From NCBI GenBank assembly GCA_945882095.1, contig CAMCWF010000003.1:62001-126000 (forward strand): a stretch of DNA of 64,000 nt, written 5' to 3'. The notes beneath the pieces are model-generated. The model saw nothing but the letters and a program-made list of their open reading frames with translations. It searched no databases and was not told the origin of the DNA. Source of the DNA: Chryseobacterium gleum. GTDB taxonomy: Bacteria > Bacteroidota > Bacteroidia > Flavobacteriales_D > Crocinitomicaceae. Shown piece after piece: positions 19,874 through 27,658 of the stretch. How positions within the stretch are numbered: position 1 is the stretch's first letter; each line of letters opens with the position of its first letter. The position numbers and the translations under genes were made by a program.

Positions 19874-21351
19874 CAAACCCCAAGTATTTATGGGTGTTCT
19901 GTCTGCTCTATGCGTTTAACAGCACTGCGCAAACCTTGTATCATGCAACTTCTTTTGAGACAAGAATGATGAGCGCATCAACTTCACGTCCGTTGAAGAC
20001 TGGGTTTTTACAAATAGACAGCACACAAAGTTTGACAAGAAAAAACAAACTGTTGCGGAAATTTGACCAGCGCTACCTCTTAAATTACCAAGACACAGGG
20101 GTTCATTTAGGTATTTGTCCACTTGTGAATTTTTCCGGAGGCAAGGATTTCTATCATTCAGGTAGGTTGTTTCAAAACACCCGAGGAATTCTATTCTTAG
20201 CAAAAACAAAAAAATTTAATTGCTATGCCTTAATCAGTGAGAATCAAGCGAGGTTTTCAACCTATGAAACAAAATTTATCAAAAATCATGGGGAATTCTA
20301 TCCTACGGCCAATGGATTCAACCAACAAAATGGGTTTATTCCCGGTGCCGCCAGAACCAAACCCTTTCTCTCTCAAGCATTCGATTTTGCATATGCGCGC
20401 GGTGAAATGTCCTATTCCCCGAATGAATCGGTGTCTTTTATCGGTGGAAATGGCTCTTTGTTTTTAGGCGATGGGTATAGGGGACTCGCCTTATCAGATG
20501 TTGGGAACTTTCCACATCTGGGCTTTCAACTTCGGATTTCTAAACATTGGCAGTTGTTAACCCTCAGAGGGGCCTTGTTCGACCTGATACGTAAACCCTA
20601 CTATTCCGGTGTGGAAAGTAATTATTACACAAAAGCGTATTCCTTACAATTATTGACTTTTCAAACACCTAAATCCTCCTTTGGATTTTTCTACCAAAAC
20701 ATTTGGTCCATGGGCAGCGTGGTTCGAAATCAACCGATTAGTTCCCTTTTTTGGATTCCCCTTGCGGGCATGGACGCGTTCAAAAATGCAAATGCTTCAA
20801 AACCTATGTTTGGGATGACTTTCCAAACTTCCATCAATAACTTCTTCTCTGTTTATGGGCAATGTGTTTCGCGGGGATTTCAAGCCAAGGGACAGGGTGC
20901 GCAGTTGGGCGTGAAATGCTACGCATTAAACAAACCCTTGTTGAACCTAACCCTTGCTTCAGAATTCAATTACACGGGTGAATCCTTGTATGGAAATTCC
21001 TTTGATTTGGCTTTTAGCAATGCCAATCTACCAATGGGAAGTCTTTTGGGGAATGGTACAAAAGAGGGTGTTTTTATCCTGATGATGAATTATCAAAGAT
21101 GGACTCTCTCAAATTTTACCCATGTCTTTTCTGTTGGGTCTCCTAAGCAAATTCTGTTGCAACCTTCATATGTAAACGATTTTGAAACCGTCTTTCAAAG
21201 TGTTGTGGAGCTTGGTTTTGTGGTCAATCAAATTAGCAATCTGCAGGTTTTTACTTCCTATGGTTGGAGAAATGCACCTGGCACTGACGTGAATTCAATA
21301 CTGAACTTTGGGTTAAAAACAAAACTATTTGAATACCACAATGCATATTAA
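19870..21351 (+). CDS. RemB/Wzi-like outer-membrane beta-barrel protein
   Basis: A 493-residue exported protein. A signal peptide (about residues 1-20, ending STAQ) is followed by alternating hydrophobic/polar strands with many aromatic residues, as in outer-membrane barrels. The segment at about 189-215 contains FLGDGYRGLALSD, resembling the GxGYRSLxLSD signature of Bacteroidota proteins annotated as RemB (gliding) or Wzi-like capsule proteins. Function is therefore likely surface polysaccharide attachment or an adhesin-like role, but this is inference from a short motif. It overlaps cysQ by four bases and the next, related gene by 11. Confidence 0.62.
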   Translation: MTNPKYLWVFCLLYAFNSTAQTLYHATSFETRMMSASTSRPLKTGFLQIDSTQSLTRKNKLLRKFDQRYLLNYQDTGVHLGICPLVNFSGGKDFYHSGRLFQNTRGILFLAKTKKFNCYALISENQARFSTYETKFIKNHGEFYPTANGFNQQNGFIPGAARTKPFLSQAFDFAYARGEMSYSPNESVSFIGGNGSLFLGDGYRGLALSDVGNFPHLGFQLRISKHWQLLTLRGALFDLIRKPYYSGVESNYYTKAYSLQLLTFQTPKSSFGFFYQNIWSMGSVVRNQPISSLFWIPLAGMDAFKNANASKPMFGMTFQTSINNFFSVYGQCVSRGFQAKGQGAQLGVKCYALNKPLLNLTLASEFNYTGESLYGNSFDLAFSNANLPMGSLLGNGTKEGVFILMMNYQRWTLSNFTHVFSVGSPKQILLQPSYVNDFETVFQSVVELGFVVNQISNLQVFTSYGWRNAPGTDVNSILNFGLKTKLFEYHNAY

Positions 21352-22732
21352 AAATTTGTTTTTTATTGCAATCCTCGTCGCAAGCTATGGCTTTAATGCG
21401 CAAACCCACATTGGCAATTTGGTCAAAGACCTTGCCGGGGACACCCTCCTTGCGAGCACCCCTGCCCTTATCTATCCTGTTACAGGTTCATTGCAACAAA
21501 TCACAACAAAATCGGGATTGGTTCCTTTGGTAGATGTGGTTGGGGGAGGCACAAACGCCTTTGTGTATAAAGGACGTGGTGGAATCAACTTCTACAGGTC
21601 TTCAAAAAAAAGATGCCTTCGGGCAGGGTTTCTTGCCGGTTTTTCACCCTTTGACAGTTTATATCATCAAAATGATTGGCTTGTTAAAAAATCCCGTTTT
21701 TCCATAGACCCAATGGTCCGATTAAGCTACCAACCAAACACCTATTTAAATGTACAGATGGGTTGGGACCGAAATTTTTATGGTGAAGGGCTTCGCTCTC
21801 TTTTTCTTTCGGATTATGGACGTTCCTGTCCTTTTGTTTCCACGAAATTTAGTGCGGGGCCCCTTAGGTATCAGGCAATGGCACTGCTGTTAAAAACGAC
21901 CTCCTTCCAATACAAATTCAATTTTTCGCATTTTTTAGATTGGAAAATCACAAAAAGCATTCATTTTCAATTCTTTGAATCTGTTGTGTTTAATTCCCAC
22001 GACACACTTTCTAACCGACCGTTTGAGATCTCCTATTTAAACCCCCTGGCCTTCATTCGACCTAAGGAATATGCCATTGGCTCTGGGGATAATGTGATTA
22101 TGGGAATAGGTGGGACGGTGAAAATCGGCAAGGGATTGTTGTATTCACAATTCGTTTTAGATGAGTTTTTACTTTCTGCGTTAAAAAACAATAGTCACTA
22201 TTGGGGAAATAAATATGGATTTCAACTTGGTTACAAAATCGCGACAAACAAGGGGAAATGGAAAATGTTTTACCGTATAGAAACGAACGGTATACGGCCA
22301 TATACGTATTCCCATATTGGGGATCAACTAAGTTATAGTCACGGATCTATGGCGCTTGCCCATCCGATGGGGTCTAATTTTCTGGAAGGATTACTCGAGT
22401 CCAAAGGGACGTATAAATCTGTTTTTTACAATGCCACAGTTATCGTGGGGAAAAAAGGAGTTGATTCCTCCTTCATTAATTATGGAAACAACATCTTACT
22501 TCCGTATACGACGCGACCACAAGATTACAATGTGTATTTTTTCCAGGGGGTGAGCACCCGTTTTATACATGTCCAATTACAACTGGGGTATCATTTCAAA
22601 CGATTTGAAAACCTTGGAATATTTGCTGAAATTCTTCTACGGGCCTCAAAAAACTCATTGGGTTCAACGTTCGATCTGTCACCCCTAATCGGGATTCGAA
22701 CCTTTCTTTGGAATGATTATAGAAATTATTAA
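21341..22732 (+). CDS. RemB/Wzi-like outer-membrane beta-barrel protein
   Basis: A 463-residue exported barrel with a signal peptide (residues 1-20, ending GFNAQ). Residues 147-159 read FYGEGLRSLFLSDY, the same signature as in the preceding protein, and the chain ends in a barrel-like aromatic strand. The two are diverged tandem relatives. The ATG at 21341 is used; an in-frame TTG at 21329 would only add four residues before the signal peptide. The gene overlaps its upstream neighbour by 11 bases and ends the long plus-strand run. It converges with a minus-strand gene five bases away. Confidence 0.6.
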   Translation: MHIKNLFFIAILVASYGFNAQTHIGNLVKDLAGDTLLASTPALIYPVTGSLQQITTKSGLVPLVDVVGGGTNAFVYKGRGGINFYRSSKKRCLRAGFLAGFSPFDSLYHQNDWLVKKSRFSIDPMVRLSYQPNTYLNVQMGWDRNFYGEGLRSLFLSDYGRSCPFVSTKFSAGPLRYQAMALLLKTTSFQYKFNFSHFLDWKITKSIHFQFFESVVFNSHDTLSNRPFEISYLNPLAFIRPKEYAIGSGDNVIMGIGGTVKIGKGLLYSQFVLDEFLLSALKNNSHYWGNKYGFQLGYKIATNKGKWKMFYRIETNGIRPYTYSHIGDQLSYSHGSMALAHPMGSNFLEGLLESKGTYKSVFYNATVIVGKKGVDSSFINYGNNILLPYTTRPQDYNVYFFQGVSTRFIHVQLQLGYHFKRFENLGIFAEILLRASKNSLGSTFDLSPLIGIRTFLWNDYRNY

Positions 22733-22737
22733 GGTTT

Positions 22738-23253
22738 CTATTTTAGCTTGAGGTTAAACTTTTTAGAAAAGTTCCTTTGTGCTGCACTGAGTTCCTTCCA
22801 CTGTTTGCCATATTCATCGTCTAAATAGGTTGCTGAAAGGTTTATTTGGGACGCTCTTTTAGAAAACGCATCCTTTTGGCACATCGAATAGCAAAGATGA
22901 AAGAATTCGGGCATCTTTTTTTCGGTAATTCGGTTAAAATGTAAAATGAATTTTTTCGCAGCAACACACAAAGTACTGTCCCCTTTAAAGGGCTGAATGT
23001 TGAGACGTCGTAACGAAATGCCACAATGCTTTGCTAAGGTTTTGGTCTTTTCCCTGCTTACTTTTTCATTTTGGTACATCATCGCTTGGAGGTATAAAGA
23101 ATCTATTTTAACCACTTCTTTTGTAATGAAATCATTGTAGGATTTTGCGTCCACAAATGCCTTTCGGTGGTCTGTTTCTTCACCGCAACGGTTACAGACT
23201 AAACCCGCAAGCAAGAGGATTGTTCCTAAAATTATAGCGTTTCTTTGTTTCAA
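22738..23253 (-). CDS. Exported hypothetical protein (possible lipoprotein)
   Basis: 171 residues with an N-terminal hydrophobic segment (about 7-19) followed by VCNRCGEE; a cysteine after the hydrophobic core suggests a lipoprotein or signal peptide, though the LAGLVC sequence is a poor lipobox. The rest is helical and charged, with scattered cysteines. It resembles small Bacteroidota surface proteins of unknown role (LIC11966-like); I do not recognise a function. The start codon is TTG at 23253; no ATG fits the signal segment. A TATGTTTG box lies 14 bases upstream. Confidence 0.6.
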   Translation of the reverse strand: MKQRNAIILGTILLLAGLVCNRCGEETDHRKAFVDAKSYNDFITKEVVKIDSLYLQAMMYQNEKVSREKTKTLAKHCGISLRRLNIQPFKGDSTLCVAAKKFILHFNRITEKKMPEFFHLCYSMCQKDAFSKRASQINLSATYLDDEYGKQWKELSAAQRNFSKKFNLKLK

Positions 23254-23267
23254 ATCTTAAATTTTCT

Positions 23268-23275
23268 CAAACATA
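23268..23275 (-). promoter_or_regulatory. TAnnTTTG -7 box before the exported hypothetical protein
   Basis: On the minus strand TATGTTTG matches the consensus and ends 14 bases before the TTG start at 23253. No -33 element at 19 bases. The terminator of the SSB cluster lies immediately upstream, which makes an independent promoter here reasonable. Confidence 0.42.
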
Positions 23276-23298
23276 CCTATATTATTTCTAGGGGCCAT

Positions 23299-23321
23299 AA
23301 AAAAGCCCGGTTGCCCGGGCT
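23299..23321 (-). terminator. Rho-independent terminator of the SSB-like cluster
   Basis: On the minus strand AGCCCGG and CCGGGCT form a perfect 7-base stem closed by a GCAA tetraloop, followed by six T. It starts seven bases after the stop of the last SSB-like gene. The core closely resembles the terminator at 35365-35389. Confidence 0.88.
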
Positions 23322-23327
23322 AATGTA

Positions 23328-23645
23328 TTACAAACCAATAATTTGACGAAGCTCTAATTCGGTAAGGCTCTGTTTCTTTCCTTCCTTGTCTAGGTAGGTA
23401 CGTTGAACAACTCTTCCATGTATGGCGACTTTTTTACCCAGTTCCGCATTTTCATGCACAAACGAGGCCATATTTCCCCAGGCAAAGACACGATGCCAAT
23501 CTAGTTTAGAAGTATACTTCCCGTCGTTTTTTCTATAAACTTTAGGGGTTGTAATGGCGAAACGGGCGACCTTATTTCCGTTTTCAAATTCCGTTATTTT
23601 CGGATTTCGGGATATACTCCCGACGATGGTTACATAATTATTCAT
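23328..23645 (-). CDS. SSB-like OB-fold protein (third of three)
   Basis: A 105-residue single-stranded DNA-binding protein homologue made of the OB fold only. It begins YVTIVGSISRNP, has the core KVARFAITTPK and WHRVFAWGN, and ends at QIIGL with no acidic C-terminal tail of the DDDIPF kind through which housekeeping SSB recruits partners. It is the last of three tandem paralogues, separated from the middle one by a 70-base gap that contains a 9-base inverted repeat, and is followed by a strong terminator. Accessory roles such as recombination or transformation are possible but unproven. Confidence 0.82.
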   Translation of the reverse strand: MNNYVTIVGSISRNPKITEFENGNKVARFAITTPKVYRKNDGKYTSKLDWHRVFAWGNMASFVHENAELGKKVAIHGRVVQRTYLDKEGKKQSLTELELRQIIGL

Positions 23646-23665
23646 GGTTTTTGATTTATAGTGTG

Positions 23666-23706
23666 GGGTTGTCCGGATAATTCGAGGTGCACATTTTGGA
23701 CAACCC
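23666..23706. repeat. 9-bp inverted repeat between SSB-like genes
   Basis: GGGTTGTCC (23666-23674) and GGACAACCC (23698-23706) are perfect inverted copies with a 23-base spacer. No T-run follows on the minus strand, so it is not a canonical terminator. It could be an mRNA hairpin, a processing site or an operator. Confidence 0.7.
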
Positions 23707-23715
23707 TCGTTGGTT

Positions 23716-24027
23716 TTACATAATGATCAGATCATTTACTTCTACTTCAGCTATTTTTATGGGTTTTCCTTGGTTTGAACAGAATCGATAAACCAATTTC
23801 CCTTCGATGGCAAGCTGCAGCCCCTCCGTTCCATAGGCTCTTAAAACTTGTTCCCACTTTCCCCAAGCGAACAATTCGTGCTTTTCAATTTTACTTTTGA
23901 CTTTACCTTCTTGGTTGACTGTTTTGTCAATAGTAACCAATTTGAAACGTGCTAAATTCATGCCTTTGGAGGTGGTTGTGAAAACAGGATTTGTTGCCAT
24001 TTTTCCGATGAGTGTAACGTAGTTCAT
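23716..24027 (-). CDS. SSB-like OB-fold protein (second of three)
   Basis: 103 residues, the most diverged of the three. Typical SSB features remain: YVTLIGKMATNP at the N-terminus, NLARFKLVT, the HELFAWGKW segment corresponding to the WG-containing strand, and LAIEGKLVYR. It ends NDLIIM without an acidic tail. Ten bases separate it from the upstream SSB-like gene. DNA binding is likely from the fold, but the basic and aromatic contacts cannot be judged in detail by eye. Confidence 0.75.
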   Translation of the reverse strand: MNYVTLIGKMATNPVFTTTSKGMNLARFKLVTIDKTVNQEGKVKSKIEKHELFAWGKWEQVLRAYGTEGLQLAIEGKLVYRFCSNQGKPIKIAEVEVNDLIIM

Positions 24028-24037
24028 TCCTTAAATA

Positions 24038-24391
24038 TTATTTTTTTGCCTCCGTAGAGGGTTTATTTAACAAAATAAATTCACTCGCTTCAATGATGAT
24101 GGCATTTCTTTTTATCCCTTCTGACGTTTTATAGTTTTGAGACACAAGCTTTCCTTCCAATAGAATTTCTTGTCCTTTTTGTAGAATTTTCTCTACGCGT
24201 TCTGCTGTTTTTCCCCAGGTGTTAATTACATGCCAGCTTACCTCCTCTTGCCATTCACCTTGCTTGTTTTTATACCTTTCTGTGGTGGCTAGGGTGAATC
24301 GGGCGAGCTTTCTGCCTGAATCAAAGTTCATAATTTCAGGTTGCACACCCAATCTGCCAATTAAATTGATCTTGTTTTTTAACGTATTCAT
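24038..24391 (-). CDS. Single-stranded DNA-binding protein (first of three)
   Basis: 117 residues and the most canonical of the three: KINLIGRLGVQPE, KLARFTLATTERYKN, SWHVINTWGKTAE and GQEILLEGKLVS follow the standard SSB order. The chain ends in a short basic tail (STEAKK) instead of the acidic DDDIPF-like tip, so it is probably not the housekeeping SSB. It heads the three-gene minus-strand cluster and is divergent from the enoyl-CoA hydratase gene about 200 bases away. Confidence 0.87.
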   Translation of the reverse strand: MNTLKNKINLIGRLGVQPEIMNFDSGRKLARFTLATTERYKNKQGEWQEEVSWHVINTWGKTAERVEKILQKGQEILLEGKLVSQNYKTSEGIKRNAIIIEASEFILLNKPSTEAKK

Positions 24392-24592
24392 TTTTTAAGT
24401 TATTAAGGTTAAATGATCGGTTCGTTGTCACCAAATCACACCGCAAAATTCTATCAGATCCTTTCATTGAATCGGTAAAATGCCACTTACTTTCGAGTGT
24501 CTTTCGTTTGTTGTCGTTTTTTGAATAGAAATGGGTGGGTTGATCGGGTTTAAAAGAAATTGGATTACCTTTATCATTCAAATTTTATGGCC

Positions 24593-25369
24593 ATGTATAC
24601 GAATATTTTAGTTGAGGAAAAGGACCAAATTGCTTGGGTAACAATCAACAGACCCTCTTTTTTAAATGCCTTAAACAAAGAGACCATCCAAGAATTACAC
24701 AACGCTTTTTCATCGTTAAATGAAAATGCTCAAATTGGCGTAATCATACTTACAGGAAGTGGAGAAAAGTCTTTCGTCGCAGGGGCAGACATCAAAGAGT
24801 TTTCTGAATTCACCATTGCGCAAGGAGGGGAATTAGCCACTTCGGGACAAGAAAAATTATTTAATTACATAGAAAATCTTTCAAAACCAGTCATTGCCGC
24901 TGTGAATGGCTTTGCTTTAGGAGGGGGTCTTGAGCTTGCCATGTCTTGTCACATACGCGTTGCATCAGAAAATGCCAGAATGGGACTTCCAGAGGTCTCC
25001 CTTGGCGTTATCCCGGGATATGGAGGTACACAAAGATTACCCCAGTTGGTTGGAAAAGGGAAGGCCAATGAAATGATTTTTACTGCAGAGATGATTCCTG
25101 CGCAAGATGCGCTGGCCTGGGGCTTGGTAAACCATGTCGTTCCATTGACAGAATTGACCTCCGTTTGCGAGACAATGGCACAAAAAATTCTTAAAAACAG
25201 TCCCTCGGCCCTATCTGCCGCAATTCGTTGCGTAAATTCAGGATATAATCCGATGCAAAATGGCTTTGAAGTAGAAATTGAGGAATTTGCTAAGTGTTTT
25301 GGAACATTGGACTTCGCAAAAGGAACACAAGCCTTCTTAAGCAAACACAAGCCTAACTTCAGGGATTAA
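24593..25369 (+). CDS. Enoyl-CoA hydratase (crotonase family)
   Basis: A 258-residue crotonase that hydrates 2-enoyl-CoA in beta-oxidation or related pathways. The oxyanion-hole segment VAGADIKEF and the two catalytic glutamates (GGGLELAM and LPEVSLG) are present, and GYGGTQRLP follows as in mammalian hydratase. The start is taken at the ATG of MYTNIL; an ATG two codons earlier (24587) and a longer frame from 24560 are possible. TACCTTTA at 24566-24573 is one base off the -7 consensus. The stop overlaps the next ATG by one base (TAATG). Confidence 0.92.
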   Translation: MYTNILVEEKDQIAWVTINRPSFLNALNKETIQELHNAFSSLNENAQIGVIILTGSGEKSFVAGADIKEFSEFTIAQGGELATSGQEKLFNYIENLSKPVIAAVNGFALGGGLELAMSCHIRVASENARMGLPEVSLGVIPGYGGTQRLPQLVGKGKANEMIFTAEMIPAQDALAWGLVNHVVPLTELTSVCETMAQKILKNSPSALSAAIRCVNSGYNPMQNGFEVEIEEFAKCFGTLDFAKGTQAFLSKHKPNFRD

Positions 25370-26850
25370 TGACCTCTCCATTAAAACGTTTGTTCGGTCA
25401 AACGGCAATGTACGGAATGCCAAGTATTCTTGGGCGGATGTTGAATTACCTTTTGGTGCCCTTGTACACGGATGTTTTCGCTAAAACGGCAGATTATGGC
25501 GTGCTCTCAGATCTTTATGCCTACGTTGCCTTTTTTGTCGTGCTACTGACTTTTGGAATGGAGACGGCGTATTTTCGATTTATTCAAAACAGCGACGACA
25601 AAGAACATGTCTTTAGGAACAGTCTTCTACCCATTGTCTTTATAAACATTCTTTTCTATGTTTTGCTTTTCGTAGGTAATTCAACCATCGCCAGCTGGAT
25701 GTTGTATAAGGACCACAGCGAGTTTATTATGATGATTGGTGGAATTGTATGCATAGATGCAATTGCCTCTCTCCCGTTGGCAAAACTTAGGGCAGAAAAC
25801 CAAGCGAAAAGATTCGTTTGGATACAAATGAGTTCGATTTTATTAAACATCTTGCTTAATCTGATTTTTCTACTCGGCTTTTTTGATCCTTCTAGACCTG
25901 AAGAGGGTATCCTATTTATCCTTATTGCTAACATTCTTTCTTCTTCGTTAAAATTGATTTTGGTCTCTGACATCATCCGAACCATTTCCTTTCAATTTGA
26001 CTTTCTATTGATGAAACAAATGCTGTTCTATTCCTTTCCCCTTGTCATTGCAGGATTTGCAGGAATTATAAACGAAACCTTAGACCGCATCCTTTTAAAA
26101 CAAATTCTTTACGACCCAAACGTAGCTGATTCCTTAGAAAAGGCAACTTCACAAGTGGGTATTTACAGTGCATGCTATAAATTGGCAATGTTGGTTACGA
26201 TTTTACTGCAGGCATATCGCTATGCCGCAGAACCGTTTTTCTTTGCGCAAATGAAAAACCAGGATAGGAATGTTGTCTTTGTAAAAGTTATGAATGTCTT
26301 TGTGGCAGTGGTTTGCCTTGCTTTTCTATTCGTCTCGATGAATTTAGGTTTGTTTAAGTTTTTTATCCGAAAGGAAGCCTATTGGGTTGGGTTGAAGGTG
26401 GTCCCTATTCTGTTGTTTGCTAATGTCTGCTTGGGTATATATTACAACCAAAGTGTTTGGTACAAAATAAGTAACAACACAAAATATGGGGCCTACATCT
26501 CATTGGTGGGCGCCTCCATCACCATCCTCATCAATTTGGCATTTATACCTATGTACGGTTACATGGCAAGTGCGTGGGCAACTTTCTTTGCCTACTTCAT
26601 CCAAATGGTGTTATCGTATTACTGGGGACAAAAAAAGAATCCCATTCCTTATGATACACGAAAATTTTTCATTTACATCGGCGGAGCCATTGCGATTTAT
26701 TCGGTTTTCAGTTTGGTAAGACAAAGCATGTCAGTACCCATCAAAGATTTTAATCCCTTGTTGTTTTTTATGGGAAATGGAATGGCTGTCGCTTACCTCG
26801 TATATGTTTATTGGAACGAACGTACGGTAATTACTAAACCAATCCGTTGA
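25369..26850 (+). CDS. Polysaccharide/lipid flippase, MOP (Wzx/MATE) superfamily
   Basis: A 493-residue polytopic inner-membrane protein with about 12-14 hydrophobic segments. The N-terminal LKRLFGQTAMYGMPSILGRMLNYLLVPLYT is typical of the O-antigen flippase branch of the MOP superfamily, which moves lipid-linked sugars or wall precursors across the membrane. Substrate is unknown. It is translationally coupled to the enoyl-CoA hydratase gene although the two activities are not obviously related. The last 17 bases overlap the convergent ArsC-like gene. Confidence 0.83.
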   Translation: MTSPLKRLFGQTAMYGMPSILGRMLNYLLVPLYTDVFAKTADYGVLSDLYAYVAFFVVLLTFGMETAYFRFIQNSDDKEHVFRNSLLPIVFINILFYVLLFVGNSTIASWMLYKDHSEFIMMIGGIVCIDAIASLPLAKLRAENQAKRFVWIQMSSILLNILLNLIFLLGFFDPSRPEEGILFILIANILSSSLKLILVSDIIRTISFQFDFLLMKQMLFYSFPLVIAGFAGIINETLDRILLKQILYDPNVADSLEKATSQVGIYSACYKLAMLVTILLQAYRYAAEPFFFAQMKNQDRNVVFVKVMNVFVAVVCLAFLFVSMNLGLFKFFIRKEAYWVGLKVVPILLFANVCLGIYYNQSVWYKISNNTKYGAYISLVGASITILINLAFIPMYGYMASAWATFFAYFIQMVLSYYWGQKKNPIPYDTRKFFIYIGGAIAIYSVFSLVRQSMSVPIKDFNPLLFFMGNGMAVAYLVYVYWNERTVITKPIR

Positions 26851-27193
26851 ACTTAGCGGCTAACTTTTCTACGGTTGCCTTCTCACTTCCCACGCTTATA
26901 AAATCTTCATAGATTACCACCGGGCGCTTTAAAAAAGTGTATTCTGTTGTCAACAATCCTTTATAATCGACATCTGACTGAATCTTTTCTTTAAGGTTTG
27001 GATCTTGAAACTTCCGCGCCTTTTTTGAAAACAAACTTTCATATGATTGTGTGTGTTCAAACAAAACGGCTAAAGAGTCCTCGTCTATGGGATTGTTTTT
27101 AATATCTATTTTTTCTATGTCAACAGGAAGCTCAATGTCTTTAATAATTTTAAGACAGGTTGAGCACGTGCTTAAGTAGAATAGTTTTTTCAT
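26834..27193 (-). CDS. ArsC/Spx-like thioredoxin-fold protein
   Basis: 119 residues with a thioredoxin-like fold and an N-terminal Cys10-Ser-Thr-Cys13 motif, plus FLKRPVV near residue 90 where ArsC family proteins have the conserved cis-proline and arginine. ArsC relatives reduce arsenate or act as Spx-type redox regulators; with a CxxC and an adjacent bacilliredoxin gene, a thiol-redox function is more likely than arsenate resistance, but this is inference. The ATG at 27193 is used because it overlaps the brxA stop by four bases; the frame is open two codons further (TTG). Confidence 0.78.
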   Translation of the reverse strand: MKKLFYLSTCSTCLKIIKDIELPVDIEKIDIKNNPIDEDSLAVLFEHTQSYESLFSKKARKFQDPNLKEKIQSDVDYKGLLTTEYTFLKRPVVIYEDFISVGSEKATVEKLAAKFNGLV

Positions 27194-27606
27194 TTGCAAA
27201 ACTCGTCGTATGCCGCCCTTAAATTATCTGCAATCATATCTGCAGTTGCCCCTTCAATGTGGTGTCTTTCTAGAAAATGAACCAAAGCACCGTCGTGAAA
27301 GATGGCGATGCAAGGAGAGGAAGGAGGATAAGGTAAAAAGTATTGTCGAGCTTGGTTTACAGCTTCAGCGTCTACGCCGGCAAAAACGGTATACATCTCA
27401 TTGGGAACGGTGGTATGGGTCAATGATTTTTTAACCCCTGGACGCATGTTTCCTGCAGCGCAACCGCATACAGAATTCACCACCAGAATCATGGTTCCTT
27501 TCGAGGAAGAAATGGCATCAACCACCTCTTTTCCGTTCAATAATTCTTTGAATCCAACCTGAATCAGGTCGTTTTTCATTGGTTGTACAAGTTCTAAAGG
27601 ATACAT
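27190..27606 (-). CDS. Bacilliredoxin BrxA/BrxB family protein
   Basis: A 138-residue thioredoxin-fold protein with the signature Cys47-Gly-Cys49 in NSVCGCAAG. The family removes bacillithiol from S-bacillithiolated proteins in Firmicutes; Bacteroidota that make bacillithiol carry it too. The ATG at 27606 gives MYPLELVQPM at the N-terminus as in homologues, while the longer open frame lies over promoter sequence, including TATTTTTG at 27620-27627. ATGA overlap with the downstream ArsC-like gene indicates one operon. Confidence 0.9.
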   Translation of the reverse strand: MYPLELVQPMKNDLIQVGFKELLNGKEVVDAISSSKGTMILVVNSVCGCAAGNMRPGVKKSLTHTTVPNEMYTVFAGVDAEAVNQARQYFLPYPPSSPCIAIFHDGALVHFLERHHIEGATADMIADNLRAAYDEFCK

Positions 27607-27619
27607 ATTTTTTTTGTTA

Positions 27620-27627
27620 CAAAAATA
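27620..27627 (-). promoter_or_regulatory. TAnnTTTG -7 box before brxA
   Basis: TATTTTTG on the minus strand, ending 13 bases before the brxA ATG at 27606. Matches the fixed positions of the -7 consensus; the -33 element is not evident. Confidence 0.45.
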
Positions 27628-27658
27628 AGAAAGGATTGCGGAAAAGTAGTTTTTCTCT

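Noticed and set aside
22733-22760. Bidirectional terminator between the second barrel gene and the convergent hypothetical gene
   Set aside because: Only five bases separate the stops and no hairpin with T-run could be formed.
24336-24581. 81-codon minus-strand frame upstream of the first SSB-like gene
   Set aside because: Overlaps the SSB start in another phase and the divergent promoter region; composition is not protein-like.
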